From contig NZ_JARKMX010000002.1 in assembly GCF_029360705.1 (NCBI RefSeq), positions 669,432 to 733,431 of the forward strand: a DNA stretch of 64,000 bases. Reading direction: 5' to 3'. A model generated the notes under the pieces. It was not told the DNA's origin. It ran no database searches and saw only the letters and a list, made by a program, of their open reading frames with translations. How positions within the stretch are numbered: position 1 is the stretch's first letter; each line of letters begins with the position of its first letter. The DNA is from Paraflavitalea pollutisoli. Lineage in GTDB: Bacteria > Bacteroidota > Bacteroidia > Chitinophagales > Chitinophagaceae. Position numbers and translations under genes: made by a program. Below, piece after piece: positions 1 through 9,289 of the stretch.

Positions 1-2328
1 GGCGTCACGACCATTCTCCACGACGGTTGTGTCGATATGATATTGTTCGAGGTTATATTTCAGTACGCGCTGGTTGACGTCATTGTCTTCTACGATGAGC
101 ACATGGTGGCCTGAATAGTTGTCCAGCTCACTACGCTGTGGTATGGCTTGCGTATTGCCGCGAGCGACTTCTTCTTTAGTAGAAATGGCAAAGGGCAACA
201 ATATGGTGAAGGTTGTGCCTGCACCGGGTTTGCTGGCCACATCGATGCTTCCTTTCTGTAACTCTGCCAAACGTTTGGTGATGGCGAGGCCAAGGCCTGT
301 ACCACCAAAACGGCGGGTGGTATCGGAAGAGGCTTGTGAGAAACTTTCAAAGATGAGGTCCAGTTGTTTGCTGTCGATACCAATCCCTGAATCGCTGACC
401 TGGAAATTGATGATGGCTGCTTTATCCTGTCGTTCCCGTACATTGATCTCCAGGCTTACATATCCTTGTTCTGTAAACTTGATGGCGTTGCTCAGCAGGT
501 TGTTGAGTATCTGGCTGAGACGATGGGGATCGCCCAGGAGGTATATCGGAACACCAGGGTGAAGGAGCGTTGAAAAGGTCAATTGTTTTTCAGCAGCCTT
601 CATGCGGAAGGTGGCATTGATGGTTTGCAGCACTTCTTTGAGATCGAAAGGAATTTTCTCGATGCTGATCTTGCCCGCTTTGATCTTGGAGAGGTCGAGG
701 ATATCATTGATCAGCACCAACAGGTTATCTGACGACTGCTTGATGATGTGCACGTATTCCCGCTGCTGTTCGCGCAGGGGTGTTTGCATGAGGAGGTTCG
801 TCATGCCCAGGATACCATTCATGGGGGTGCGGATCTCGTGACTCATGTTGGCCAGGAACTGCTCCTGCAGGGTTTCTGCAGACTCCGCCTTCTGGCGGGC
901 AGCAATCATTTCCTGTCTGGCTTTGACGGACTCGGTAATGTCTTTCATGAAGCCGCTCAGTCCGATCAGGTTATTGTCTTTATCGTACAGCGGGAATTTG
1001 ATCGTCAGCATGTGGTGCTCGCCGTCGGCGAGTTGCAAGACATCTTCCAGTTCGACCGACTTGCGGTTTTGCAGCACTTCTTTATCGGCGGTATCGTACC
1101 GTTCGGCCGACTGTCGGTTGCTCTGTACCTGGTACACCGTTTTGCCGATGATATCTTCGTCGGCGAGGCCGAATACTTCCCGGCACTGCCGGTTGGCTAC
1201 CAGGTAACGCCCTTCCAGGTCTTTGACGTAGATCATCAACGGTGCGTTGTCGAGGATGGCTTGTATGCGGTATTGGTATTCTTTCTGTTCGGCTTCGATC
1301 TTTTCGAGCTTCTGTCGTACCAGTTCCTGTTCTGTAACGTCTTTTACCACACATTGAAAACCCACAGCTCTCCCATCGCGTTCTAACAGTATTGCATTTT
1401 GCTCTACCCACCGGATGCCATTGTTTTTGTATATGATCGGGAATGTGAGGGTAGTCTCGCGGATGCGGGCCTGGAACTGTTCGTAATAGGCGGCGGCGAC
1501 TTTCGGGATATGGTCGGGCGGAATAAGCACGGAGAAATGTTTTCCCAGCAGCTCTTCCGGAAGGTATCCCGTTAATGTTTCGACCTGTTTGCTGATGAAG
1601 GTGAAGTTGCCCTGGATGTCGGCGGTATAGGTAATGACGTCGGCGTTCTCTACAAACTCGCGGTATTTGGCTTCGCTTTGCATCAACTCTTCTTCTGCTT
1701 TGCGGCGTAGTTGAATATCCCTGCTGAGGCGATAAAGAAGAATGCCGATAAATACCAATACGGCTATTGCGCCGATGATGGAGGTGCGCAAGGCCTGGCG
1801 GCTGGACTCCCGAAAGCGGATGATGCTGTCTTCGAGCAGGAGTTCCTGGGCTGCTTTCATGGTGGCGAGACTTGATGAGATCTGGTCCATCAGTTTTTTG
1901 CCCCGCAGGCTGGCGGTGAGGTGCATGGCGCTGTCGATGGAGACCTTGCGCGCCTGCACGATCTCTTGCTGGAAGGCGTCTTTTTCGTTGATGAGCCGGG
2001 TGATGGTATGGAGTCGCTGAATCTGGTCGATATTGCTAGCGACCAGGCTGCGTACACTGTCGATGCTGGCGGCGATGATTTTGTTGTATCTAGGCAGGTG
2101 GCTGATAAAAATATAGTCACCGGTGATGGTGTATCCCCGAACGGCGGATTCTTTGGAGGTGATGAGGATCTGAACGGTGTCGAGTGCGTTGATGACACTG
2201 TTGTTGTGGGTAAGCAGCTGCTGGGCTTGTTGGGCACGACGCCGGTCTTTTGATGCTACGCCCAAAAAGAAGGCTACGCCACCGATAACTATCACTATGA
2301 CAAATAATATAGACCTGTATGCCTTCAT
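1..2328 (-). CDS. Hybrid sensor histidine kinase, C-terminus cut by window edge
   Basis: The reading frame is open from the Met codon at 2328-2326 to the left edge, about 776 residues with no stop. It is a membrane-bound two-component sensor. The visible order is an N-terminal membrane helix (about 7-25), a CHASE3-like extracytoplasmic helical sensor (about 35-175), a second helix (about 180-198), two PAS domains (about 221-335 and 350-465), and a HisKA domain with the phospho-acceptor His497 in an NMSHEIRTP box. A HATPase domain follows with N and G boxes (GIGID, GGTGLGL), then the start of a receiver domain (LIVEDNDVNQ, about 739 on). The phospho-acceptor Asp of the receiver and any Hpt domain lie outside the window. 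The gene diverges from the tRNA-Asn gene. The ligand is unknown. The second hybrid kinase in this window (27721-29904) has the same general plan but lacks the PAS domains. Confidence 0.93.
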   Translation of the reverse strand, partial: MKAYRSILFVIVIVIGGVAFFLGVASKDRRRAQQAQQLLTHNNSVINALDTVQILITSKESAVRGYTITGDYIFISHLPRYNKIIAASIDSVRSLVASNIDQIQRLHTITRLINEKDAFQQEIVQARKVSIDSAMHLTASLRGKKLMDQISSSLATMKAAQELLLEDSIIRFRESSRQALRTSIIGAIAVLVFIGILLYRLSRDIQLRRKAEEELMQSEAKYREFVENADVITYTADIQGNFTFISKQVETLTGYLPEELLGKHFSVLIPPDHIPKVAAAYYEQFQARIRETTLTFPIIYKNNGIRWVEQNAILLERDGRAVGFQCVVKDVTEQELVRQKLEKIEAEQKEYQYRIQAILDNAPLMIYVKDLEGRYLVANRQCREVFGLADEDIIGKTVYQVQSNRQSAERYDTADKEVLQNRKSVELEDVLQLADGEHHMLTIKFPLYDKDNNLIGLSGFMKDITESVKARQEMIAARQKAESAETLQEQFLANMSHEIRTPMNGILGMTNLLMQTPLREQQREYVHIIKQSSDNLLVLINDILDLSKIKAGKISIEKIPFDLKEVLQTINATFRMKAAEKQLTFSTLLHPGVPIYLLGDPHRLSQILNNLLSNAIKFTEQGYVSLEINVRERQDKAAIINFQVSDSGIGIDSKQLDLIFESFSQASSDTTRRFGGTGLGLAITKRLAELQKGSIDVASKPGAGTTFTILLPFAISTKEEVARGNTQAIPQRSELDNYSGHHVLIVEDNDVNQRVLKYNLEQYHIDTTVVENGRDA

Positions 2329-2468
2329 GGATGATTGGGCTTATTAATTCATGGCTTGAACGGTGGGACGGGATCAGATAGGAAGTTACTATAATTTGTT
2401 GTGTATGATGGGGTATTGCAGGGGGTGGCGGAGTGAAAATATTTTCTGAAAAAAAACGTCAAAAGGAA

Positions 2469-2497
2469 TTGGAGATTTAAATAAATTCCTATTTTTG
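2469..2497 (+). promoter_or_regulatory. Promoter of tRNA-Asn
   Basis: TTG at 2469-2471, an 18-base spacer and TATTTTTG at 2490-2497 match the Bacteroidota housekeeping promoter (-33 TTG, -7 TAnnTTTG). Transcription would start about 100 bases upstream of the tRNA. The match is seen in the sequence; the function is inferred. Confidence 0.55.
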
Positions 2498-2602
2498 CAA
2501 CCCCTTACAGGGACATGCGTTGAAAGGATGGCTAAAGTCCTGACATTCATTCCGAAAAAGGGGTAAGCCAGGTACCTAAAAAGGTCAATTTGGCAAACAA
2601 AT

Positions 2603-2676
2603 TCCTCCTTAGCTCAGTTGGTTAGAGCATCTGACTGTTAATCAGAGGGTCTCAGGTTCAAGTCCTGAAGGGGGAG
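2603..2676 (+). tRNA. tRNA-Asn (GTT)
   Basis: The 74 bases fold into a full cloverleaf. The acceptor stem TCCTCCT pairs with AGGGGGA, with G as discriminator base. The D arm follows the TAGCTCAGTTGG pattern, the anticodon stem TCTGA/TCAGA holds the loop CTGTTAA with anticodon GTT, and the T arm contains TTCAAGT. No CCA is encoded. It stands alone and is followed by its own terminator. Confidence 0.97.
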
Positions 2677-2696
2677 CTTAAATATCAAGAACTTAG

Positions 2697-2727
2697 AAGG
2701 TCGCGTCAGCGGCCTTTTTTGTTTTTT
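2697..2727 (+). terminator. Rho-independent terminator after tRNA-Asn
   Basis: The stem AAGGTCGC/GCGGCCTT (one G-T pair) closes a GTCA loop and is followed by a T-rich run at 2715-2727. It lies 20 bases after the tRNA. Confidence 0.8.
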
Positions 2728-3205
2728 GCCAGCAATTTCCAACTGGTGCTTGCAGCCCTGAAAAACTTACGGGATAGATGAAAAGGTTACCCGGAGAAAC
2801 TTGCCTTTATTTTAAACGGAAGTAAGGGCTATCGTGGATGACCAAACAGACCAGATTATGATTACACCGGGAACGGAAGAATAGTTAATGTGCCTTAAAA
2901 TTAATGCAAATTGATTAGGTCTTACACCGCGCTAATTCCTGCCAACAACTACGAGGTCTCGTTCAACTCCCGAAAATCAATTCGCAGAATAGCGCCCACA
3001 CGCAGGATTATACCAGCAACCAACGGATAGCCTAACCGGCGCCAATCACTCAATTTATCTTCCAGCTACACGAATAATACCCGGCTACACACCCATAGCC
3101 GATAACTTGCTGCCTCATTAACGCTCTATACCGGCTTAACATCGTACACTATCTGCTACTCTGAAGTGCATGACGTAGGCGGGCGTGTTTAAATAGAGAC
3201 AACCA
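2728..3205. other. Intergenic stretch with no recognised gene
   Basis: About 480 bases lie between the tRNA terminator and the next gene. I see no frame with a convincing protein, no structured RNA and no repeat. Stops are frequent in all frames. Part of it must hold the promoter of the DinB-like gene, but no clear TAnnTTTG box stands out. Confidence 0.5.
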
Positions 3206-3838
3206 ATGAAATACTTACTAATTATTGCCCTTCTAGCCTGCTCAGTGACAGTCCATGCTCAGTCGCACAAACACTTATACACGCAGGCAGAGAATGAAAG
3301 GCTATTACGGCTACTGGACTCCACTCACCAGGCCTTGTTGAGCATAGTCAGCCGGCTTTCTGAGCAGCAGTTCTCCCACCACGTCGACATCGTCTCCTGG
3401 TCTGCGAACGATATAGTCGAACACCTGGGCCTCATCGATGAGGGCTACATACGGGAATTGTGGTTTACATTGGCTCAACCGGTTTTTCCAGACAGCTACG
3501 CAGACTCGACAAAAGGGGGTGACGAAAAAGCGATGGCCTATGCTACTCAACCTGAAAAAGGCAGAGCCAGGGGAACCAATTTGCCCAGGAACCGATACTG
3601 CGATAAGCAAACCTGTGTGCGCATTTTTACCGAAGCCAACGAGTTGGCCAAACAGTTTTATATCGCAAATGCGTCAAAAGACCTGAGAAGACAATATGTT
3701 TTCAGGATAGATAGCAAAGGCGTTCGGAGCATCAAAGATGCTCATCAATTGGGCTTGCTGCTTGTCGCCCATCGTATGAGGCATATCGATCAGTTAAAAA
3801 GGATCATAGCAGATCCCAGGTTTGCAAAGGCCGATTAA
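3206..3838 (+). CDS. DinB-like exported protein
   Basis: The 210-residue protein starts with a signal peptide (about 1-19, ending VHAQ) and continues as a helical domain resembling the DinB/YfiT superfamily. The superfamily uses three His residues to bind a metal. Candidates here are the His in VEHLG and the pair in AHRMRH near the C-terminus. DinB-like proteins in Bacteroidota are often thiol-dependent transferases or hydrolases of unknown substrate, and an exported version is less common. It stands alone between the tRNA and the broken hydrolase gene. The fold call rests on the spaced His motifs and overall pattern, and the substrate cannot be predicted. Confidence 0.7.
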   Translation: MKYLLIIALLACSVTVHAQSHKHLYTQAENERLLRLLDSTHQALLSIVSRLSEQQFSHHVDIVSWSANDIVEHLGLIDEGYIRELWFTLAQPVFPDSYADSTKGGDEKAMAYATQPEKGRARGTNLPRNRYCDKQTCVRIFTEANELAKQFYIANASKDLRRQYVFRIDSKGVRSIKDAHQLGLLLVAHRMRHIDQLKRIIADPRFAKAD

Positions 3839-3917
3839 AAGACACACTAATATCTCAACATTCTTTACCTGGATCACCAGGAGATAAACTTATTACACAA
3901 CTTTCAAATAATGCAGA

Positions 3918-4787
3918 TTACAATCGGGGCTTACAGAAATTGCCAATAAGCCCCAGCACCTCCTCAAAGTTCGTTTCCAGCACCCAATGGCTGCCCTCGA
4001 TCATATGCACTTCGGCATTGGGCAGGTCCCGCTTATAGCAGGCAGCTACTTCAGCATTAAAGAACGGATCATACTTCCCCCATATTACGATGGCACGCGG
4101 TTGGTGCGTGCGGAAATACTCCTGAAATACAGGATACATCGCCATGTGGTTCTTATAATCGCAATTGAGTTCATACTGCATGTCTATATTACCCGGCCGC
4201 TTCATGGATTCCCAATCCAGCAGGGGCAACTCCGGACTGATGGCTGACAACAAATGCGCTGGTACCCCTGCCGTGTATTGCCATTTCACTCCTTCCTCAC
4301 TGAGGAACCCATACAGCTTTTCCTTCTTTTCGGGTGTGGGATTGGCCCAGTACGCCCGCATCTCATCCCATATCTTTTCAACGCCTTCCTCATAGGCATT
4401 ACCACTCTGCACAATGATGCCTTCAATCTTTTCCGGATGATGAATACACAGCTGAAGACCAACAGGGCACCCATAGTCATGCAAATAGATTGTAAAGGAC
4501 TTCAACCCAATCGCCTCTGTAAATTGGTTCATGCAGGCGCCTATCTTCTTAAACGTATATTCGAACTCCTCCGGGGACGGGAATCCACTGAACCCAAACC
4601 CGGGAAAATCAGGCGCCACCAGGTAATACCTGTCTGACAAAGCCGTCATCAGGTTTTTAAACATGATCTAAGAGGTGGGAAAACCAGGCAGTAGTAATAG
4701 CGAAGGATTATTGCTGTCTCCAGCCTCCCGGTAGAAGATGTCGACCTGGTCGACCTTTATCGTTCGGTTATAGATTTGATGGCCCAT
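3918..4787 (-). pseudogene. Alpha/beta hydrolase gene with in-frame stop
   Basis: Translation from the Met codon at 4787-4785 gives a normal alpha/beta-hydrolase N-terminus (DIFYREAG, then GFPTS), stopped by TAG at 4670-4668, codon 40. The same frame continues without a shift to a normal stop at 3918 (about 289 residues in all). The body resembles epoxide hydrolase/haloalkane dehalogenase-like enzymes: DFPGFGFS, a nucleophile-elbow HDYG with Asp as likely nucleophile, and a C-terminal GSHWVLE with the catalytic His. A shorter product could start at Met 4664, but it would lack the first strands and the oxyanion-hole loop. That loop also reads PGFPTS where HGFPTS is usual. It is therefore probably inactive, unless the stop is a sequencing error or is read through. 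It lies downstream of the 12-gene operon on the same strand. Confidence 0.75.
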
Positions 4788-4869
4788 AACCAGGAAGCAT
4801 CAAAGACTGTGCCCCCCAGCCGTTAGTGTGGTTACCACGACAAGTTTATTTTTCAATAGACCTGCGCCA

Positions 4870-5766
4870 TCAATCAGGCTTATCGTTACGCGTCGTAGCT
4901 GCAGCGACCTCAACCGGCAGGTCGGATTCCAGAATATCTGCCCCCTGCTCAAAAATACTCCGGTAAGCCACAGCACGCTCTTCCACCGAAGCCAGCTTAT
5001 CGTATACCGGTGCAGCTGAGATCATACACATCACCCCACGGGCATGCAGCAGATCAAACATCATTTTATTGGCCGGCTTATTCTCCGAACCTATATATGC
5101 AATCATATTCTTCCAGGGAACGGCAGCAGCCTCATAGGCCTTTAACGCTTCCTCTGTTTTCACAAAAGCCGACATCATCAGCTGCGCATCCACATCGTAA
5201 TAGAATTTTGCCTGCTCTGCATTGTGTACAGTCACCATCACAAAACTGGTAGCATTGTTTTTCCGGATGATATCCGCTGTCATCTGCAAGGGTACATCTT
5301 TCTTGTCCAGGTTAAGGATAGTTTTACCCCGTGCCCAATCAATAGCCTCCTGCAGCGTCGGTATCCGGTATTGAGTGGTTTTGCCGTCTTTATCTTTCAA
5401 ACGTAGCTGCTTCAATTGTGCATAGGTATAATCGGACAATTTGCCCGTGCCGGTAGTTGTTCTGTCCAGGGTGGCATCGTGCAGCAATACGATCACACTG
5501 TCTTTCGTAAGCCGTGGATCTATTTCAAAAAATGCGGGCGTATGCCTCAGTACATACGCAAAGGTCTCAATGGCATTTTCAGGATAGCCTGACAGGTAGC
5601 TTCCCCGGTGCCCGCTGATGATCTTCTTACTACCATTGGTATACTTAAAAAAGGCATGCAGATCTGCGCTACTCTTGATTGGCAATATGTTTAATTGAGC
5701 CTGCACTACCGAGCCCACCAATAGCCCCGCCAGGAACAACCCTGCTTTTACATTATACCCTTTCAT
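4870..5766 (-). CDS. Glycerophosphodiester phosphodiesterase family protein (exported)
   Basis: This GDPD-family TIM-barrel enzyme has 298 residues and a signal peptide (about 1-24, ending VQAQ), so it acts outside the cytoplasm. Family motifs are clear: HRG at 53-55, PEN at 62-64, EID at 81-83 and HDATLDRTT from 96. These supply the metal ligands and the catalytic His pair. The family hydrolyses glycerol-3-phosphate diesters, and relatives such as Bacillus GlpQ also attack teichoic-acid-like polymers. It is the last gene of the 12-gene operon, and its start abuts the stop of the histidine phosphatase gene with no spacer. In this operon it would release a phosphomonoester or free polyol in the periplasm (inference). 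The exact substrate is not visible. Confidence 0.9.
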   Translation of the reverse strand: MKGYNVKAGLFLAGLLVGSVVQAQLNILPIKSSADLHAFFKYTNGSKKIISGHRGSYLSGYPENAIETFAYVLRHTPAFFEIDPRLTKDSVIVLLHDATLDRTTTGTGKLSDYTYAQLKQLRLKDKDGKTTQYRIPTLQEAIDWARGKTILNLDKKDVPLQMTADIIRKNNATSFVMVTVHNAEQAKFYYDVDAQLMMSAFVKTEEALKAYEAAAVPWKNMIAYIGSENKPANKMMFDLLHARGVMCMISAAPVYDKLASVEERAVAYRSIFEQGADILESDLPVEVAAATTRNDKPD

Positions 5767-6366
5767 TTAACGGAGTTTTGAATTCAACAATTCAAGTGTC
5801 AATACCCCCTGACCGTCTAGGGTAAAGCACGTGATGGAAGAGTTTTGCTGTACCAGCTGGCGGTAATTCCGCAGCGGCATGCCCAGCCTGTAAGCCAGGT
5901 ACAACCTGTTGATGCCGTTGTGCGCCACCACCATAATATTCCCCACAGTATGTTGCTGCTGAATGGACCGAAAAAAATCATCGACCCGCTCTACAATCTC
6001 AGTGCCTGTTTCACCCGTACCGCCAGCGCGATAAACCGCGGGGTCGCTCATCCAGTTCACCCACAGCGACTCATTCTCCGCAATGAATTCTTCTTTTGTT
6101 TTTCCTTCCCAATTTCCAAAGTCCGCTTCTATCAGCCGCTCATCTTTAATGGGATCTCTTCCGGATGCCAGGCAAGCTGTGTTTGCGGCTCGTTGCAAAG
6201 GAGAGGAATAGACGGCCGCAAACTCAATGCCTTCCAAATGCCGCTTCACTTCCTGCGCCTGTCCTAAACCTTTATCGGTCAACGGAATATCCGTGCGTCC
6301 GCAATAGCGATTGTTGTCTGCATTGTAGGCCGTTTCACCATGTCGGAGTAAAAAGATCTTTAGCAT
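5767..6366 (-). CDS. Histidine phosphatase (phosphoglycerate mutase-like)
   Basis: This 199-residue cytoplasmic protein belongs to the histidine phosphatase superfamily. The RHG box with phospho-accepting His9 is at 8-10, the second catalytic His is in VAHNG (149), and the probable acid Glu80 lies in EADFGNWEG. The short form without the mutase insertions points to a phosphatase such as the CobC or sugar-phosphatase type rather than a glycolytic mutase. It starts 2 bases after the FGGY kinase stop and ends directly at the GDPD start codon, so it is very likely cotranscribed. A cytoplasmic phosphatase beside two kinases is odd and may act on a different intermediate. No cobalamin genes are near, so a CobC role is unlikely here. 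Confidence 0.88.
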   Translation of the reverse strand: MLKIFLLRHGETAYNADNNRYCGRTDIPLTDKGLGQAQEVKRHLEGIEFAAVYSSPLQRAANTACLASGRDPIKDERLIEADFGNWEGKTKEEFIAENESLWVNWMSDPAVYRAGGTGETGTEIVERVDDFFRSIQQQHTVGNIMVVAHNGINRLYLAYRLGMPLRNYRQLVQQNSSITCFTLDGQGVLTLELLNSKLR

Positions 6367-6368
6367 GA

Positions 6369-7811
6369 TTAGTCCAGTATTTTTCTTGCTTTCAGTTCCT
6401 GAATAAATAGATCGTATTTATGGTCATACGCGATGACCAACTCGGCCTCTGGCTGTATGATTGTGTCTGGCTTCACCATCACCGCAGCGGCCTCCTGCAA
6501 AGATCCATAATGACTACTGGACGCCGCCAGTATAGCCGCACCTGCGGCCCCCGATACGTTTTGCATTTTGCAGACAGGCACCTTGCTAACGCTGCTCCTG
6601 ATCCGCAACCAGGTATCGCTGTTGCTACCACCACCGGCTGAGAAAATCTGCTCTATCTTTTCCCCAGACAATGTAGAGATCCTTTCATAAGCATACCGCT
6701 CTATAAATGCGACCCCTTCCATACATGCCGCAAATGTTTCCACATCGTCCCCTTCAGGCCAAAAACCAACCGCCTGTGGCGCCACGAAGGGAAACCGCTC
6801 CCCCAGCTGTATCAACGGCCAGGCCAAGGATGCGGCGGGTAAATGAATCCCTGCATCCCTGCCTAGCTGCAGCAGGTCTTTACCGGCGAACAGCTTGCTC
6901 ACCCAATCGGCGCCGGTGTTGCTGGCTCCTCCAGGCATCCAGTAGCCAGCGGGATGGCGGTGATTGTAAATAACGCCAGACGGATCCTGTACCGCCTGCG
7001 TGGTAACTCCTTTGATAACGAGGGTCGTTCCTATGGTCGTATTCCATTGTCCGGGACTGACTGCCCCCGATGCGATTTGAGATGCACAGCCGTCTGTAAC
7101 ACCTGTTGTCACCACGACACCCTCCGGCAATCCCCATTGCGCAGCCAGCGCTTTTTTTACCACACCGATTGCCTCACCGGATGGTCTTACCTGCTGCAAC
7201 CATTCTTTTCTAATGCCGACCTGCTCCCCAATATAGCTTGGCCATTCATACCGATGAATGTCATAGCCGGATTTCATCGCATTCGTATAATCGGTAATTC
7301 CATATTCACCACATAGTCTGCCAGTGACAAAGTCGGCAGCATGTACAAACTTTCTCAATACAGGCACCTGATCGGGATACTGTTCGAGAAACCACCACAT
7401 CTTGGGCAAACCGCTGGAAGCATTGTAAGCCGTATACCCCTCTTTCACGGCCTGTTCAGCAATTTGCTTACAGAAAGCTGCCTGCTGCGCAGACCGCGGA
7501 TCGCTGTACATGATCGCCGGATGCAAGGGATTGTTATCTCCATCCAGGGGGATTATGGTGCCAGACGTAGAAGTCACTGCCGCCGCTTTTATCCTTTCTA
7601 AACGAATATCCGTTTTCACCTCCCGCAACAACGCCGGGATCAATCGACAGCAAGCCTCCCACCACATAAGTGGCGACTGCTCTTCGCGGTAACGCGCATC
7701 CAATGAAAACACTTCCTCTACAGCTCCATATTGCTGTCCCAACTCATCTATCAATACCACGCGCGCTCCCTGCGTTCCAATATCGACTCCTATAAAATAT
7801 ACCCGACTCAT
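6369..7811 (-). CDS. FGGY-family carbohydrate kinase 1
   Basis: This 480-residue ATP-dependent sugar or polyol kinase has the two-domain actin-like FGGY fold. The phosphate-1 loop GVDIGTQGAR is at 8-17, the probable catalytic base is Asp240 in GVTDGCAS, and the adenosine-side motif GGGSNSDTW lies in the second half. Length and motifs are complete. FGGY members phosphorylate xylulose, ribulose, glycerol, erythritol, AI-2 and others, and motifs alone do not settle the substrate. It sits 13 bases downstream of a second, clearly different FGGY kinase and 2 bases upstream of a phosphatase gene. Together with the RbtT/CsbX-like transporter, a pentitol, tetritol or ketose substrate is plausible (inference). 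Confidence 0.9.
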   Translation of the reverse strand: MSRVYFIGVDIGTQGARVVLIDELGQQYGAVEEVFSLDARYREEQSPLMWWEACCRLIPALLREVKTDIRLERIKAAAVTSTSGTIIPLDGDNNPLHPAIMYSDPRSAQQAAFCKQIAEQAVKEGYTAYNASSGLPKMWWFLEQYPDQVPVLRKFVHAADFVTGRLCGEYGITDYTNAMKSGYDIHRYEWPSYIGEQVGIRKEWLQQVRPSGEAIGVVKKALAAQWGLPEGVVVTTGVTDGCASQIASGAVSPGQWNTTIGTTLVIKGVTTQAVQDPSGVIYNHRHPAGYWMPGGASNTGADWVSKLFAGKDLLQLGRDAGIHLPAASLAWPLIQLGERFPFVAPQAVGFWPEGDDVETFAACMEGVAFIERYAYERISTLSGEKIEQIFSAGGGSNSDTWLRIRSSVSKVPVCKMQNVSGAAGAAILAASSSHYGSLQEAAAVMVKPDTIIQPEAELVIAYDHKYDLFIQELKARKILD

Positions 7812-7824
7812 TTCATTTCCTGTT

Positions 7825-9279
7825 TTAACTGATGGCCCTGAACTGCTCCCTGGCCAGCTTCCATTGTTCGTAAAAAGCCCTGTATTTCTCTGCTTCTTTA
7901 CCGATGGGCATCGAGCTCTCCTGTACCGTTGCTGCAGTTTGCCCGTCGTTGCCGAGTGCTTCCTTACAAAGCAAAGCGGCCCCTACTACTGAAGCCTGTT
8001 CAAATCCATTCCGCACCCGCACTTCCTTGCCGGTAATAGCCGCAATCAGTCCACGCAGGGTTTTACTTTGTAATCCACCCCCACAAGCCCAGATATGCGG
8101 CTCGTCATGGCCCGACACTTCCGCCAATACCCGATAATTCTCCGCGATGGAGAAAGCAATGTCTATCAGCGTAGCCCACACAAAACTGCTTCGACGCAGT
8201 TCATGCGTGACAGGCACCGGAAAAATAAACCCACCCCTGGTTACTGGTTTTGTTTCACCAGCCACCAACGAACCCAGGGACGCCACACATACCCGGTGTG
8301 CATCCGCAGCCAACTCTTGCTCAATCACTTCGTAACCTTCATTGGGATAGAACACCTCTTTCAACCGCTGGTAGTTCAACCCGGTAACACCCGCATTGGC
8401 TTCAAACACAAACCGGTTTTCCGCTATGTCCCGGCTTGTCCAGGTTCTTTCCTGTTTATCCAATATATAGTTTCCTTCCAACTTAACTACCGGTGTAGTG
8501 GTGCCTGAAACAATGACCACATCGCCCACGGAAGGTCCGGTGCTTTTGATGGCGAGCTGGGTGTCGCCACCACCGGTCACAACAAGGGCGCCCGGCGTCA
8601 ATCCCCATGCTTCAGCAACATCCTCCTTGAATGAGCCCAAAACACTGCCGGATTGCGACAACGGGGGCAAGGCATCCGGTGAAATATTAAATAGCGCACT
8701 AAGCTCATTGCTCCACTGGCCTTCCGCCACATCATACAACAATGTTTCTGACGCTTGCGAATGCTCGTACACCGCAACGCCACTCAGTTCCCAGGCGGCC
8801 CAGTCACTGATGCTGAGAAAGAAAGATAATTCACTCCACATCTCACGTCTCCGCTCCCTTGTGCCGACCAACTTATAGGCGGAAAATAACGAGGTTGGAT
8901 AACGGCCTGTCTGCTGGTATATTCTGCTTTTATCTGTATACGTGTTTTCCCACTCCCGGCCGCGGTGATCAATATTGGGCAATCCGACGACCGCCCTGCC
9001 CGACTTGTTTACCAGTACAATGCCTTCGCGCTGACTGGTGGTCGTGGCCGCTTTTATCATCACAGCTCCTGCCTGTTTCATGGCCTCAGCCGTGAGGTCT
9101 TTCAGTTGCGCCAAAAGCTCGTCTGGCTTGAAGTAGATAGAATCCTGGTACAGCTCGTCACGGTAGTAACGGATATCGGCTCTTGCTACCTCCAGTATTG
9201 CTCCTGCCGGAGATACGATGGCCGAACGCACGTTGCCCGTTCCAATATCAAGCACCAGGTATGCCTCCTGTTGTATCAT
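7825..9279 (-). CDS. FGGY-family carbohydrate kinase 2
   Basis: This 484-residue FGGY kinase differs in sequence from its neighbour. The phosphate loop reads LDIGTGNVRSA (10-20), the likely catalytic Asp239 lies in GGGDTQLA, and the C-terminal adenosine motif is ACGGGLQSKTLR. The pattern DIGTGNVRSAIV near the N-terminus reminds me of LsrK/autoinducer-2-kinase-like members, but I cannot confirm a close relationship. It begins 10 bases after the hydroxyacid dehydrogenase stop. Two non-identical kinases in one operon suggest either two successive phosphorylations or two related substrates. No frameshift or missing motif is visible. Confidence 0.9.
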   Translation of the reverse strand: MIQQEAYLVLDIGTGNVRSAIVSPAGAILEVARADIRYYRDELYQDSIYFKPDELLAQLKDLTAEAMKQAGAVMIKAATTTSQREGIVLVNKSGRAVVGLPNIDHRGREWENTYTDKSRIYQQTGRYPTSLFSAYKLVGTRERRREMWSELSFFLSISDWAAWELSGVAVYEHSQASETLLYDVAEGQWSNELSALFNISPDALPPLSQSGSVLGSFKEDVAEAWGLTPGALVVTGGGDTQLAIKSTGPSVGDVVIVSGTTTPVVKLEGNYILDKQERTWTSRDIAENRFVFEANAGVTGLNYQRLKEVFYPNEGYEVIEQELAADAHRVCVASLGSLVAGETKPVTRGGFIFPVPVTHELRRSSFVWATLIDIAFSIAENYRVLAEVSGHDEPHIWACGGGLQSKTLRGLIAAITGKEVRVRNGFEQASVVGAALLCKEALGNDGQTAATVQESSMPIGKEAEKYRAFYEQWKLAREQFRAIS

Positions 9280-9289
9280 CCACTTATTT

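Noticed and set aside
5767..6366. Cobalamin phosphatase CobC
   Set aside because: The motif set is shared by the whole superfamily and no cobalamin gene is near; the operon context points to sugar metabolism.
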